Below the pieces are notes generated by a model that was given only the letters and a program-made list of their open reading frames with translations, was not told the origin of the DNA and did not search any database. From Callaeas wilsoni (Eukaryota > Chordata > Aves > Passeriformes > Callaeidae): a stretch of 64,000 nucleotides of DNA. Below, piece after piece: positions 51,681-63,880 of this stretch; positions within the stretch are counted from its first letter, which is position 1; each line of letters starts with the position of its first letter. Made by a program: the position numbers and the translations under genes. The stretch spans positions 682,001 through 746,000 of the forward strand of contig VWPU01010164.1 of the NCBI GenBank assembly GCA_013398955.1, given 5' to 3'.

Positions 51681-51790
51681 GATTTATTAATTTGCCCAGG
51701 GTCATATGAGAGAACTATGTGTATCTGAAAGGCTATAGTGGGACCAGAACACGTGAGACCAGCATGCTTTATGGCTGGCAGATGGAGGTC
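51681..51790 (-). mobile_element. Possible MIR-like (CORE-SINE) fragment
   Basis: AATTTGCCCAGGGTCATATG near 51689 resembles the antisense MIR-type segment in which TTGCCCA-GGGTCA is followed by a degenerate block. A GGGACCAGAACACGTGAGACC region near 51740 then resembles the next MIR-type part, and an AGCATGCTTTA stretch follows. CORE-SINEs of this kind are ancient in amniotes. Similarity is short and weak, so chance is possible. Confidence 0.35.
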
Positions 51791-52199
51791 AGCATGAAGC
51801 ATCCAGAATGCTACTAGATGCCATATTTAAGCCACTGAATCAAGTCCCTACCATCAATGGAGACAGGACAGCTATTTAGTGGTCTGGGAACTGAGTCATT
51901 TTCTAAACGTTTATGACTGGAATGCCATTTCTGGTACTCTAGGGTATCTGAAATATCTGAAGTAGGCTGATACTTTTGACCTACAGATTGACAGATGCAG
52001 CAGATGCAATCAAATCTATGAGAAACACAGGTGCTTCTCCAAGTAGCAAAGACCAGATAAAACACACTCTTTGATCGTGGCAGACTGATGTGCCTACATG
52101 AGAACAACTAAATCTAAACCCTGCTATTTCTTCATTACATTCAAAATCTTGTAACATGAGAAAAGAAACACATGTGATGGTTTATTCAGGACACTGTCA
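51791..52199. other. Unique DNA
   Basis: Nothing is recognised. Confidence 0.45.
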
Positions 52200-53019
52200 G
52201 GGAATACCTGCAGCATATCAAATGTGACCACAGGTGCCCAGGGTGATGGGCAAGGCCTTGGTGGCTCAGGTGTTTTTTAACTCAATTGTGCTTGTGTGGG
52301 TAAAGGGCTTGAGATGGAGTAGATGGATTGTGATGGTCAACATTAGTAGTGAAACAGGTATCAAATCCAAAGATTTGGTTCTTGCAGCCACAGGACCTTC
52401 CTTGAAAACTGAGGGTTATTAGGTAGCAATAAGATCCTCTTGATTAGGAGGGGTAAAAGCTTCTTTGCAAGCAGGGAGGTCAAACTGGTAAAAAGTCCTC
52501 CTAGAGGAGGGAGATTATGACCTACAGTTAAGTGAGGAAGTCGTGAGCCAAGTTGGAAAGCACAGAATATTGGGTAAAGTGGACAGGAGGAAACTTGTAA
52601 TCGATGAAACAAGACCCATCTCAAGCACATGAACAAACACAGAAATGCCAAAAGGCATGGTGGTGCTAGCTGTCATGCTTTTTGTTCCTGGAAATGTGCA
52701 TGACTGAGTATCTCTCTGAAGTATGTGTGTGCCAATGCATAGAGTGCGAGGATGATTAGGAGGAATTAGATGTTTGTGTGCATGGAATGCATGGAGCTCT
52801 GCTAGGGATGAATGCAGAGCCAAAAGAGATTTTACAGGTTAAGATTAGCGTAACATGGCAACACTAAGGTTCGCTTCCACTGCAGCTCATATGATCAGGA
52901 AGAAGAATCAAATGACATTTTCTTCAGGCAAATTAAAGAAATCTTATGTTCACAGGGACTGGGTTAAATGATCTCCAGAGGTCCTTTCTAATGTCTACAT
53001 TTCTGTGGTTCTGTGATTG
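52200..53019 (+). mobile_element. CR1 LINE with large internal deletion
   Basis: The 3' end is clear: GATCTCCAGAGGTCCTTTCT near 52971, followed by TTCTGTGGTTCTGTGATTG at about 53000. Upstream, GTGTGTGCCAATGCATAGAG near 52725 matches the CR1 ORF2 start region, where ACCAATGCAC is typical. The endonuclease and reverse transcriptase that should lie between them are absent, so about 2.5 kb of internal sequence has been lost. The part 52200-52650 may be CR1 5' UTR/ORF1 sequence but is less certain. Confidence 0.65.
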
Positions 53020-56000
53020 TAGGAAGGCAAGAATTTATTGTTAATGTAGAAAAAGTCTTTACAACTAATCAAAATGTAAAAATCACTTACCATTATTCTA
53101 AATACTAAGAGTCATACTAACAGTCCTATTCAAGACTATTTAATTCAGGGATCAGAATAGGGACTGGTGTTATGAAGAGTCACAAGCATACCCAGTCTTT
53201 TGTTAAAAGACTGACAATATGCATGGTAGGGTGTCTTTTCTTCTCAGTTTCCTTGGGGATATTGCTGTCATGCTATGAACAAAAAAAAAATTATGTGGGA
53301 ACTTCAACCAATCCTAGAATTCCTGCAATGCTATATATGCATGAAGTCTAAGTCTAGTACCTGTATACTACTGTGAAATAAAAAATAAAATAAAGCACAT
53401 TTAAGTGTATATAAGAGGAAATGCATCTGTCTTGATGACTGCTTAGAAGTGTTGCTCACACTGCCAAAATAATGGTTATGTCTTTACTACACAAAACAGA
53501 ACAACAGCTAAAAAATATCTTTCCCTGTCCTATAAAGCAGCATAGGTATAAAAATTTAATCTCTCACATTGTAGAAAAGGTTGTCTTACTTTGAATGGTT
53601 TATCTCACTGGACAGACAGTGGTGTCTTCACTATGTCTCTCTCTGCTCCAAACCTTGGACTCCCTGAGGAATCCTGCACATTGTAGGGAGCTACACTTCA
53701 CCTATATTTCTGTATTCAACCAAATCAGTTCCATTTCTTCCTAAGACTGAGCCACCCCAGGAAACTCTCATCCCATGGTGGAAGATTCAGTAAAAGTAGC
53801 ACAAAGTAGCATAAATTTTTTGATATTTCTTCTTGTCTTGATATAGACAGAAATTCTATTGATTGAAGAAGGAGAAGGGAAATGTATCTCTAAGCACCTT
53901 TTCCTTTACCACAGAAAATAGTAAGAACAAAAAGGCTATGTAGCAATTTTTAAATTTGGGCGGAGCAATAGAAATACAGACGTTAACCAGAAACACAGAA
54001 GTTAACCAAAGGCACAGGTCTACCATTGAAGCCATGTCCTTGCTTCAGAGCTACTGGCATTTAGCAGGGTTTTTTTATCTTCATGAAAGAATCACAATTT
54101 TCCCAAGATATAAAAACATTCCGAATCATTTTTATTTTAGAATATTTCACCTCCCACATACAGCTACTCCTATCTCATTAGTTAAAAGTTTGCAATATGT
54201 TCTTCTCCTCACTGTGTAGCAAAATACTTCTACACCTAAATGTGCAAGTTCTTTAGCTTCCTTCGACATTAACTTGTAAATTTTCCCGTGAGTTACCTTA
54301 CAAAGAAGCAGTCATCAAGCAATATCTAATGCTAGCCTTAGTTCTAGCCCCCAAAAATCCTGCAATACTACAAATTCCATAAATACTTAGGGTATAACTT
54401 CTGACAACAATTTTACTGAAGCTATCATCAGTCCTTTATTTCCTCCACAAATGATGCAACTATACCTCATGTTAGTCAAATACCTCATAGCTCTTGTTTT
54501 GGTTTTTAAGATTGTGAGGTTTGTGGTTTTTCTTAGTTTGGTTTGGTTTTTACCAGTTAGATTCTACTTTGCCCCTATTCTGGCACCAGTTAAAAGTACA
54601 AGGGCTGTGGTAACTGACTTTTACACAAAGAAGATCATTTCTTGCTCTATCGATATGTCAGTGTCTTTTGTTTTTCTGTTTTAACAGAGATGACATATTC
54701 TCCTTCAGAGGAAAAGTTAGGCCTTTGGAGTCATGTGGTGAAACTCCGGGTAATTGTGAAGACATGTCACAATGCAGATTAAACCTTCTGTTTGATAAAA
54801 GTCAATCTAAAGGTCTTGCCTGCTCAGTTCACTTTGCTCATGATGTTTTCCTTCATTTTATACTGCCAGGAGGGATGCATTATGCTTCTTCAACTAAGGT
54901 CTTGATCAAGGGGCCATTTATAGAGTTCATGCAATGTTATAAATTATATCTTATAAATTCTTTGTCATTTTCTTTATCTAATTTCTTTTAAGATTGAATG
55001 ATTTCAAATAAAATTGTGAGTAAGGAAGGAAAATTCTGAGTATATTTTAAAATATTGATTCCTACATCAATTCTCAGGAAAGCCAGATGGAATAATGAAG
55101 ATGCAAACAGAAATGCAGACACATGGGATTTCTTTAAAAAAAATCCAATCCAACTGTAGTCCATTCGTCTTTGACTTTTCCAGTCTGGTTTCTGAAATAT
55201 TTTCTTGTTTTATAAAATGAAAGACATGCTAATTAGTTTGTTTTATAAACTTTTGTTACTGCTGGTTGAACAAAGCACAGCAGTTACACAGATTTGGAAG
55301 AACCATAGAAGGAACATGTGGAGCAAACAAACACTGGATGAACAAACACTAGCTTGTACGGGAGTTTAATTCCCTCCAGGATCTACGAGAATGTGCCATT
55401 TTTGCCCGGGTATCATGAAAGTCAATAATTTTATAAAATAATAATAATAACAACTGCAGCTAATGAATAGACACCATAACTATACAGAACAATCATTCAC
55501 AATAATTATTCTCACTGCTGTAGCTAAACTAATAGCAACGTGGAAAGCATTTTCAGAAGGCTTTAGGAAAATGAAATCCACAGAAGCAAACGGGAAGGTC
55601 AAGCACCACTGAAGTAAAAAGATAGAACACCATGGAGGGAAGTTCTTTTAGAAGTCTTGTTAAATTTCTTTGTCAAACATCAATAAGCTAGTCAGTGATC
55701 CTATACAATACTGATGTCTTAGAAAAAATTGATTACTATCCAAACTTCAGTATGGTATGGGACATAGTGAGGCCATAGAGACACCTGAAGAATCTATCTC
55801 TTCATCTCTTTATGTCCTGTCCCACAAAAATCATCAAAAATCTGCCAAGTGCAGAAATCTGTCCATCTCTTGTGATTGCCTGGGAGAAACAGACAGCATT
55901 GCTTTGAAGACAGCATTTGCAATGTTTTCATCCTTTCCTTATTAGATAAGTATAAAATTTTGCTAATTCACAGGAAGCGTAAAGCTTCTTTTCAAGAGAT

Positions 56001-56058
56001 TTCTCCAATCTCCCATTTTGAGCTCATTTCTTATTCAGTAATTGCAGCTAATTACCAT
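53020..56058. other. Unique AT-rich DNA
   Basis: No gene or repeat family is recognised; open frames are at most 107 codons, with no domains. Confidence 0.5.
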
Positions 56059-56139
56059 GAATTCCTTTGGTATTCATTATAATAGCACTAATTATAACAG
56101 AATTGTTTGGTATTCATTTTAATAGCACTGATCATAAAG
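56059..56139 (+). repeat. ~40-bp imperfect tandem duplication
   Basis: Copies at 56059-56099 and 56100-56139 share TTTGGTATTCATTWTAATAG followed by CACT, with several differences and a one-base length change. Confidence 0.85.
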
Positions 56140-56814
56140 AATTCATTTGACGTTGGTAAGGACGTCACATGTATTCTCTCAGCATACAATCACAATTTAG
56201 CAACTATAAAGTTAGACTTCAGCTAAAGTTGGAAAAATTACTTCTGTACCTACTACAACTGAAGAGGTGGAGGACTCAGTCCAGTTGTTTGGGATGGAAT
56301 TTTTTTCACAATCAGCCATCTTAAGAAAGTGAAACCAATTTGGTGGTGACTTGGTATCTGGTAGAAGTTTTTAGTGCAAAACTCAAACACATTTTCATTA
56401 TTCCTTGGTGATCAACACTCTCTGTACTGCACGTAGAGCTGTATCTTTAGATGTATAAGTTTCATGTATGAATTTTAATGAAGAGCCAGCTTTACTCTTT
56501 TCACTAAGAATTCAGATTCAGGCAATGAAATAAGCCTTTCTAAATCTTTCCAGCTGAAGTTTAATTGTGTATACAAAGATAAAACATTCATCGCTTTTAT
56601 TTAAATAATATATTGTAGTTTCAGTGTAGATCTAATGCTTTCCTCAGGCTGAAAATCTCACCACTGAAACTAACAGAATAATATCTCATCACTTTCTAAT
56701 AGTGGTTAAGTGGTGTACATCAGCTTAGTTATATTAATATCTATGGTAAAGTAGCAATACAAGAAAAATATGTAGTAATTGATATCATAATAAATATAAT
56801 ATAATATATTAACA
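56140..56814. other. Unique AT-rich DNA
   Basis: Nothing is recognised. Confidence 0.45.
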
Positions 56815-57010
56815 GTGGAAATTGTGCTTAAATATAAGAAAACATTCTTGACTGTGAGAGTAGTTAAACACTGGAACAATTTTCCCAGAAATATGGTGAT
56901 GTCTCCATCCTTAGTGATACTCAAAATCTCACTGGACTTGGCCCTGAGCAGACAGCTTCACCTGAAACAACTTTGGACAGGCAGGTTGAACTAAAGATTA
57001 CTGGGATCCC
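56815..57010 (+). mobile_element. CR1 LINE 3' UTR fragment
   Basis: AAACATTCTTGACTGTGAGA near 56840, TAGTTAAACACTGGAACAAT near 56861, GTCTCCATCCTTAGTGATAC near 56901 and GGCAGGTTGAACTAAAGATT near 56980 follow the order of the CR1 3' UTR on the plus strand. Both the upstream part and the octamer tail are missing. Confidence 0.85.
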
Positions 57011-58529
57011 TAGCAACCCCAATTATTTTCTCTTTTTTACTATGTAGGCTATTGGCACCTTCTCCTGCACAAAATCAATTTATTTTTACATGAAAATCAA
57101 AAGAAGCAGGCCATCTTCCAAAGCAATTACCGAAATGAAGTTCCTGGAACATGCCACATTTTAAGTAGTCAGTCACTATTTTCCCTTTCATGAAAGTTCC
57201 TCTTGCAAATTTAGAATCAAGCTGTTCAACCCCCCCAGTTTATTTACAGAAAGCAATATTTTGAAGAGTACACTGATAAACAGGTTTTAAGGCCTGTTTT
57301 GGAGTGCTTAATTGATCTTGGAGTGTTTCAGAGGTACTCTACTAAGACTGAAGAGGGAAAGAGAATAATATATTAGCAAGATGCTCACGTGAACACCCTC
57401 TAATCATTTCTTTATTGCATATCATAACCAAATGTAATGCCAGTAATCAGTAGGTCTTAAGACACCTCAATGCAATATTTTTTACATGTGTAAACAAGGA
57501 AATGACTCAATACTGATGATGTTTATGATGCTGGTAATACAGAAAACTCATACTACAATAACATTTTATAGAAAAACTGATTAAATGATATTGACCTACT
57601 GGATGAACTGAATGTTAATCTAAATTTATTTTGAAAATGAGGAGACATTAATGAGTACAATCAGATCTCTGTTTAAAGAAAAAAGGAAAAAGTAAATGAA
57701 AGAATTACTTTGTCTATGTTATTTATCTGATGATCTTCTAACCCCAACAAGAAAGGATGGAATCTATCTTGTCTCCCTGTTAACATCTCAACAGACCTGT
57801 TATGCTAAATATCAAATGAGACTCCAAAATAAGTTCTTCACCTTTTTGACATGCCTCTTTACCTTCCCCTAGGGTATAAGAGCATCTGGATTTTCAAAAC
57901 CACCTGCATCAAACCTGACTCATTAAAAGCACTCAACTAGTCAATAATGGAAGTGATGGGCCTGTTATTAAATATCTGTTCTCTCCTAATAGTAGCATAT
58001 GATTACACACAATGTGGTATCCATGTTTTTTCATGAAACTATCAACTAGGATTTTCAATTCTGTCTTTTCAACAATTGGCTGCCCTACTGCTGTCATAGG
58101 TGAATCTTCAGGCTAAGCACAACTCCTGTTTATGAATTTCGAACGTCATAAACTCAAGCATAATCCATGATTCCAGGAAAAAATGTCATTGTCACACATA
58201 TATTTGAGCACTAGTTATAATTATTCTCTTTGCATGCACAAAGATTCTTGTGTTTCTAGAACATATGAAATCTATTATGTACATAAAGATCAGATTTGAA
58301 TATATAGAGGTTTTGAGAAAACATTAAGTCATTATTACATTTTCAGAAATATTTTCAGGTGTGTCTCAATACTAACTTTTACATTACTGATGCATATGAT
58401 GTGACTTATAGTTTCGATAGTTCAACTATTAAAGTGGTCACAAGACCATAAGGGAGTCACAGTGTCTACAAATTTCAGTTCTTTTTAACTAAGCAAGTTT
58501 TCTAATACATACTCTGTTTTTTTAATACT
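57011..58529. other. Unique AT-rich DNA
   Basis: Nothing is recognised. Confidence 0.5.
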
Positions 58530-59116
58530 TGTAGGTTGACTTGGCAGGACACTGGCATCCACCAAGCCATTCTATCACTCCCCTTCTCAGCAGGACAGGG
58601 AAGGGAGAAAATAAGATGAAAAAACCCCTCATGGGGCACGATAAAAGCAGTTTAATAAAGCAAAAAAAAAGGTCATATGTAAAAGCAAAGAAAAACAAAA
58701 TATTTTATTTGCTATTTCGGATCAGCAGGGAATGTTTGGCCACTTCCCAGGAAGAAGAGCTTTAGGACATGTAGAAGTTGCCTCAAAAGAAAAACAATGG
58801 AATAATAAATACCCCTGCTTTCTCCTCTTTTCTCGTAGCTTTTATTGCTGAGCAGACATCATATGATACAGAATATCTCTTTGGTCAGTTTGGGTCAGGT
58901 GTCTTGCTTATGTCTCTGCCCAACATCTTTCCTACCCTCAGCCGCCAGCCTACTGGTGAGGGAATGTTGGAGAGACAGCCCCGATGCTTTGCCAGCACTG
59001 CTCAGCAGGAGCCAAATCAGTGGGGTGTTATCAGCTCCTTTCAGGTACCAATGGAAGCACAGCACTGTGGGGGCTGCTGTGGGGAAAATGAACTCCAGCT
59101 CAGCCAGACCCAATTC
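58530..59116 (-). mobile_element. Solo ERV LTR, family A copy 4 (antisense)
   Basis: The copy carries the family A order: ATTAAA on the minus strand (58651-58656), TAGCTTTTATTGCTGAGCAG near 58837, ATCTCTTTGGTCAGTTTGGG near 58877, AGCACAGCACTGTGGGGGCT near 59055, and CTCAGCCAGACCCAATTCA at the far end. An inserted A-run near 58662 and other indels mark it as decayed. The short open frames at 58778-59144 are chance. No internal retroviral genes are present, and a target duplication is not clear. Confidence 0.8.
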
Positions 59117-62100
59117 AATGCTCTCTCTTATTGATTTCCCCTAGTGTTAGTGAGAAAGTGAAATAATAAAAATATGGGAAAGCATTGTAGTCAGCTATAT
59201 AATGTTAAAAACAGCACAGGGAAAACAGGGTGTAATTAAAACACAGAATTCCCCTTGCACTGGAAAGTGATTAAGAGCTGTGTTGTGGAAAGAACAAAGA
59301 TAAAGGTATTCCTAAGAAAGAGAGCAAAATATGGTTCTGCTTATTACACTAGAGAATTTTTTATCCGTAAGTAAAGACTATCCTGCTAGTAATGCCATGC
59401 TGACAGGGTTGCCTAGGGTTTTTTTAAGCAGTCCCTAGAAATGGATGTTAGATGTGTGAAAATATGAAAATATTGATCCACCTGTCCGAGTTTTTGTACT
59501 AAAATTTCAAGGTGGTATTATTTACTTTTGGAGGGCTTCTGGATGGCTAGTCAGAAATCAGAACCCTTCATTGAAAAGATGTAGTCTTTCATTTGAGATA
59601 TAATCATTGTGATTTGCTCTTAGTGCCTGAAATTCAAGTTTGACATTTCAATAAAAAAATCTAAAGTTAGATATCCAAATACACTCAAATATTCTGATCT
59701 AATAAATGGTGAGCTGGTATAGAGTTCCATCTTGGATTTTGTTAAAAGTCTAGCTACAAGTTTTCCTTTATACATTACTATGCCATGGAGTCTGACTGAA
59801 AGTACTGCTGAGGTGATCGAGGCTTCTAACTCTACTTTGAAACAGAATGTTATCCACATTCTATATTTATCATCTTTACTAAATAAAAACCTAAAATTTA
59901 TACCATCTAGTGAAATGATTCTATTTTTTGCTACGTCCTCAACCTAAATTCCCCCATGATGTAGATCATAAAGAAATAAACAAATCTCCACATGAAAACT
60001 CAGGGACAGACAGTCTTAACATATCAGCAAATTCCTTTGTTAAAGTAACAAAGATAAAACTGAACAACTACTTATATTAGATCATGGAGTATTTAACATT
60101 AAAATCATCACCTGAACTTGCAGGAGAAAACAAAACAGAAGCCACCATGTAATATGATCGTGGATGAAATCTACACTTCATCCTTAAATTCCGCTAGGCC
60201 AGCACAAAGACAGGTACTGTGCATCGGCTAAATAATATGATGTGTTAATTGATGTTACTTATATTTCAGAAACACACTCTGAAGTTTCCAAAGGAGAGGA
60301 TTGCTTTCATAAAATCCACACTTTAATGAAAGGTCACTTGGATTAGGTCACTTTGTTTCATTTGATGGCAGGTTTTGAGGATCTCAGCCTCATATTTCAT
60401 AGCTTTTTTTCATTCCGGCTTTGGGGTCTGGCATACTTTCTAAAACACCAAGCTTCCTAAACATGGGGTTGCAAAATAAAAAATAAATAAAAAATAATTG
60501 AAAGAAACAAAATATTAAGAAAGGGCAATGCTTCTATTCAATCACTGTAAGCCTGTTATCTCTGAAAGAATAACTACCATTTTTCCTCACTGCCTTTTCC
60601 TCCATCCAAAGCTTTTTCTCCAGCTGCAGTTTGATTACAGTTAGTTTTACTCCAGCGAAATGAAAACACTGCATCACAAATCAAGTGCACTTACATGATG
60701 CAATTTTAAGGTTTTCCAAGGACCTGCAGTGATTAAAAGCAGGTACTATCATCCCTCCCAGATCTTATTTTAAACTGTATTCACACACAGAAGCACTTGA
60801 CAAAAACCTAAAACCTTTGGCCTGAGTGCTCCCAGTAGGCAATCAGAAAACCATGGAGTATTGCCACCAGGTCACTTCTCAGCATAAGAACAAGGTTAAT
60901 TGCGTGTGAGTTTCTGTGTTTAAACCACAAAATCCCCCAAAGTATAGAAACTTCTGTAATATCAGTTTGGATTAACCTTGTAAAACCTTTCTCTTCAATC
61001 ATCCTTCATTAAAAGAAAAAAGCTTCCAGTATGGGTTAATTTCAGCTTTCTGGGACCTCTAACACTAAAACTAGATGAGAAAACAGATGTTATGCTTGTA
61101 TCTGTCACATTGCTAATTTTTTTTTTAAATTAAGACATCTAATTATTAACCTTTCCTTCAACTTATTCTTAGGAGCCTTAGTTGATTTAAGATGTCAACA
61201 GTTTAAATGGATCACATTTGTTTTTTCATAACTTGTGTTGTGAATTTTTCAGGCTTGTCATTTTTACACAGTATCACGGGACAGTCTGAACTGATACACC
61301 CACGTCTTGAGATTTCAAAAAACTGCTCTTCCTTTATAATACTCATTTGGGACTAGATATAAGCTAGTGATCATTTTCAATTTTTGTAAAAAAATTAAAA
61401 ATTCTTGACATGTTCATATTCGGAAGGTATAATGTGTAGAAAATCTAATATCCAGTGTCTCTTGTTATGTTAAATAATTTTTCTTTTTGACTCAATTGCC
61501 TAAACCTGAGCAGCTTAATGCTCTTCACATGTATTTGGACTTACATCTTTAGTTTCTGTGGCCAGTTCAAAAGGTTGTAAGGTCTCCAGAAGATCTTCTG
61601 TCATATCTTCTGTGCCCTTGCAGGTATTTCTGCTATAATCAAATATTTTAAATGGCAGTTTGTGTTTAAATTTAAGTAACTGAACATTATCTCAAAAGTC
61701 AGCTCTGAATTCAAAGTGAGAGTTTACAGATTTAATGCAAATTCTGTAACCTATTTATGTTCTGTTTTGAGAATCTTCTAAATAAATGTGAAGTATAGAA
61801 AAATCCTTTTTCAATCTTAGAGGACATATGAAAATTTAAAAATACACTACTGACTGAAACCTTCAGTGGTTAAAACTGTAAGCACCTAGGAAGGATTCTT
61901 TTGATATCATAGACCAGATCAATAAAATAAGTACATCATTGTCTTCACTAAAATTTACATCAGGCAGAGTTTTGCCCTCAGATGAGTGTCTTCAACAACG
62001 GAATTGAAAATGCAAATGTTGTATTTATAACAGAATATAGCAAAGGTAAAACAGAGAGAATCCTATTTCATTTAATACTGCAAGAAAATAAGACTCTTCA

Positions 62101-63475
62101 TTAGTATTTGGAATTTTCAGTGCAATATTTAATGTATAAGATATCATGGTCAGATATTGTATTTGTGAGTTTTCATGTCCATGCTTACATCAGTGGAATA
62201 TGCCGAGGGACATCAGGAGACAAATTAAGCTCATTCATTCCTGAAAGATGGAACATGCAATTAATAACACTTGCTAATATTAAAATTACCGGGAAGGGGA
62301 TTAAGGGAAATTAGAAAGGTAGTTGATAATCATATTTACTATTGAAGGAAAAAGTGCAATCTGTGTGGCAAGGAAATTCGAGAAGCATTCTCAAAGAAAA
62401 ATGGCGTTTTTCCAGGTTCAGTGATATCTTCAGCTTCTGTCTGTGTCTTTTTGAGCATCCTTCCAAGTATCATGTCTGGCACCTGCATGTCTTGGAATGG
62501 TATCACATGTTCCATTCGACTTGTAGAAAGAGTTTTATATTTGTAAAACGTCTCTAAAAATTAGTTTCTTCAGCTGTTTGTGTTTGAAGTTCCTGGAAAC
62601 TGCAAAGAGCATGGAAAGCACCACCCATGATGATTTTTATTTTTTTTTCCTCTAAACTGTATTTATTTCACTACTAGAAATAAATACTGAAATAAAATAA
62701 TAGTTGCAAATTTGGTATGAATCATGCAGGCATATTATTTGAGTAATGTATTTCCTTTAATTAATAAATAAAGTATGTACTTTCTGGATATGATCTGTTT
62801 TATTTCAGTATCTATAGTTAGATGAGTGGAATCTCACATATTCAAAACTTTGCACTGCCATAAGGTCCCTGGTGAGAGATCTAGACTGCTGGGAAAACAG
62901 CTACACTTCACTTCTTTGCAGTTATTAGCTTACATTACCTTTGTCAATCTTTTGTTTTACCTGATTGTATCAGCTATTCTGGCTTTTCAGAAAAGAAAAA
63001 AACAAAACCAAAAACTCCAAAAAACAACACACAGACATAAAAAACCACCCACAAGATAAAGCCCTAAAATTAACTAACTCATTGTTTCAAAGCACCAAAC
63101 AAATTTCTACATGCCAAATAAAGAGATGTACATAGTCAAAATAACTATATCAGGACTATATAGCCATTAAAAACAAAGCTTGAAAGTTTTTTATAATTGA
63201 CCTCACAAATATTCTTATTGAAGTTAGAGTCTTATAGGGAGCAGATTTAATAAAATGAATGTTCAAGAATAAAAAACAAAGTTCGTATAGTCATGCTGAT
63301 TTTTTAAAAAAGATCCACCCCCTCATTTGGATTTTGAAAGGAATTATTTAAGACGTCTGGATGTTAAATATTTCTGACAACCAGGATATTTGTTTAAGAT
63401 GCTATTTAGAAATTACCTTTTGTACTGATTCTGTTTTTAAACAGTTCATCAAGCATTCATGTTTGCTATCATTGT
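59117..63475. other. Unique AT-rich DNA
   Basis: No gene or TE is recognised. Low-complexity A-rich tracts occur near 60473-60500 and 62990-63050. Confidence 0.5.
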
Positions 63476-63511
63476 CATTTATAAATGCATTTATAAAAGC
63501 ATTTATAAATG
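63476..63511. repeat. Three tandem copies of a 12-bp palindrome
   Basis: CATTTATAAATG (63476-63487) is its own reverse complement. It is followed by CATTTATAAAAG (63488-63499, one change) and by a second perfect copy (63500-63511). Confidence 0.9.
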
Positions 63512-63826
63512 ACTCTTCTTTTTTCAGCTCTGTGGCTGATGCACTTCTCATAGGCAACAACAGCATCATCAAAATCTCTGATATCCTCCATTTTTCTGCT
63601 CACATAATGGTACAAATGTGTGAAAATCTAAATTTCTTTGTTTTCTGTTCATATTGTTAAGACTTCCTTAAGGAGGTTAGAATTCACAAATATGTTTTTC
63701 ATCTAGATGCACACAAAGCTGTTGGATTTTTTGGGGGGCATGTGTATGTTAAAATAGTTTCCATTAAAATGAAAGATGTCAAAATATTATTTATATTTTA
63801 AAAGTTAGACAGCTACAGAGCAACTC
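63512..63826. other. Unique AT-rich DNA
   Basis: Nothing is recognised. Confidence 0.45.
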
Positions 63827-63880
63827 CATAAAGCAGCACGCTTAGTTTTTGGACATAAAGTAGCACACTTAGTTTTTGGA
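63827..63880 (+). repeat. 27-bp tandem duplication
   Basis: The unit beginning CATAAAGYAGCACRCTTAG occurs at 63827-63853 and directly again at 63854-63880, with two transition differences. Confidence 0.93.

Noticed and set aside
54668..54991. 107-codon plus-strand frame
   Set aside because: It has no recognisable motif and no splice or promoter context that would support a gene.
58778..59144. Overlapping 118- and 99-codon frames
   Set aside because: They lie within solo LTR copy 4, which is noncoding, and show no domain.
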